From the NCBI GenBank assembly GCA_050260375.1, contig JBLNCA010000020.1, forward strand, positions 1 to 30,734: a stretch of DNA of 30,734 bases. Reading direction: 5' to 3'. The stretch comes from DTFZ01 sp050260375 (GTDB lineage Bacteria; Bacillota; Clostridia; Christensenellales; SZUA-584). A model generated the notes under the pieces. That model was not told the DNA's origin. It worked only from the letters and a program-made list of their open reading frames with translations, and searched no databases. The position numbers and the translations under genes are program-made. Below are positions 30,720 to 30,734 of the stretch, piece by piece; position 1 is the stretch's first letter; each line of letters begins with the position of its first letter.

Positions 30720-30734
30720 CGAACAGAAGTTTGA
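30720..30734 (+). rRNA. Start of 16S ribosomal RNA (partial)
   Basis: The window ends CAGAAGTTTGA, which matches the conserved 16S 5' end AGAGTTTGATCCTGG up to the cut, with one base shift. Three strong promoters with rRNA-type leaders directly upstream support the call. The exact mature 5' end is uncertain by several bases. Confidence 0.65.

Overview
The window looks like a chromosomal segment of an anaerobic Clostridia-type Bacillota of moderate GC content. The evidence is the gene content: a one-operon type II fatty acid synthase that uses the flavin enoyl reductase FabK, a MarR-type regulator directly upstream, a MetH whose reactivation domain is a separate gene, MutS2, and an OmpR-type two-component pair next to an HtrA protease. 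Shine-Dalgarno sites are strong (GGAGG or GAGG), and ATA (Ile) and AGG (Arg) codons are unusually common. There is no sign of phage, plasmid or insertion sequence.

Layout. Positions 1-532 hold interspersed repeats and the marR promoter. MarR is at 533-985. A promoter with stacked palindromes (1116-1233) precedes an eleven-gene operon at 1342-10366: accB-accC-accD-accA-fabH-acpP-fabK-fabD-fabG-fabF-fabZ, closed by a terminator at 10396-10438. This covers everything from acetyl-CoA carboxylation to elongation. A PAS-GGDEF diguanylate cyclase follows (10560-12089). A one-carbon block comes next: metF on the minus strand, diverging from a small MetH-reactivation protein and a metH lacking that domain, then a PHP-family phosphoesterase (12082-16810).

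At 17062-20313 is a 1083-residue fusion of an AMP-forming fatty acid ligase, an acyl carrier protein and a PLP-dependent alpha-oxoamine synthase, four bases ahead of galE. This looks like a machine that activates a fatty acid, holds it on its own carrier and condenses it with an amino acid to give a long-chain alpha-aminoketone (sphingoid-like or related lipid). Its promoter carries a palindrome (8-base arms, 9-base gap) nearly identical to one on the marR promoter, with a weaker relative at the acc-fab promoter. I infer that the MarR protein may coordinate fatty acid synthesis with this lipid pathway.

The right side holds a VanY-like D,D-carboxypeptidase lipoprotein, mutS2 and a DUF523 gene, then an OmpR-type response regulator, sensor kinase and membrane-anchored HtrA protease (a CssRS-HtrA-like arrangement), and an exported ComEC-like metallo-beta-lactamase-fold protein on the minus strand. 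The last 430 bases carry three tandem ribosomal RNA promoters, each with its own hairpin and leader, and the window ends in what looks like the first bases of 16S rRNA.

A family of palindromic elements is scattered through the window (123-206, 421-444, 16895-16934, 21292-21365, 27509-27536). Stems change in a paired way, the loop is conserved, tandem copies are 42 bases apart, and two copies supply the stop codons of galE and the sensor kinase.
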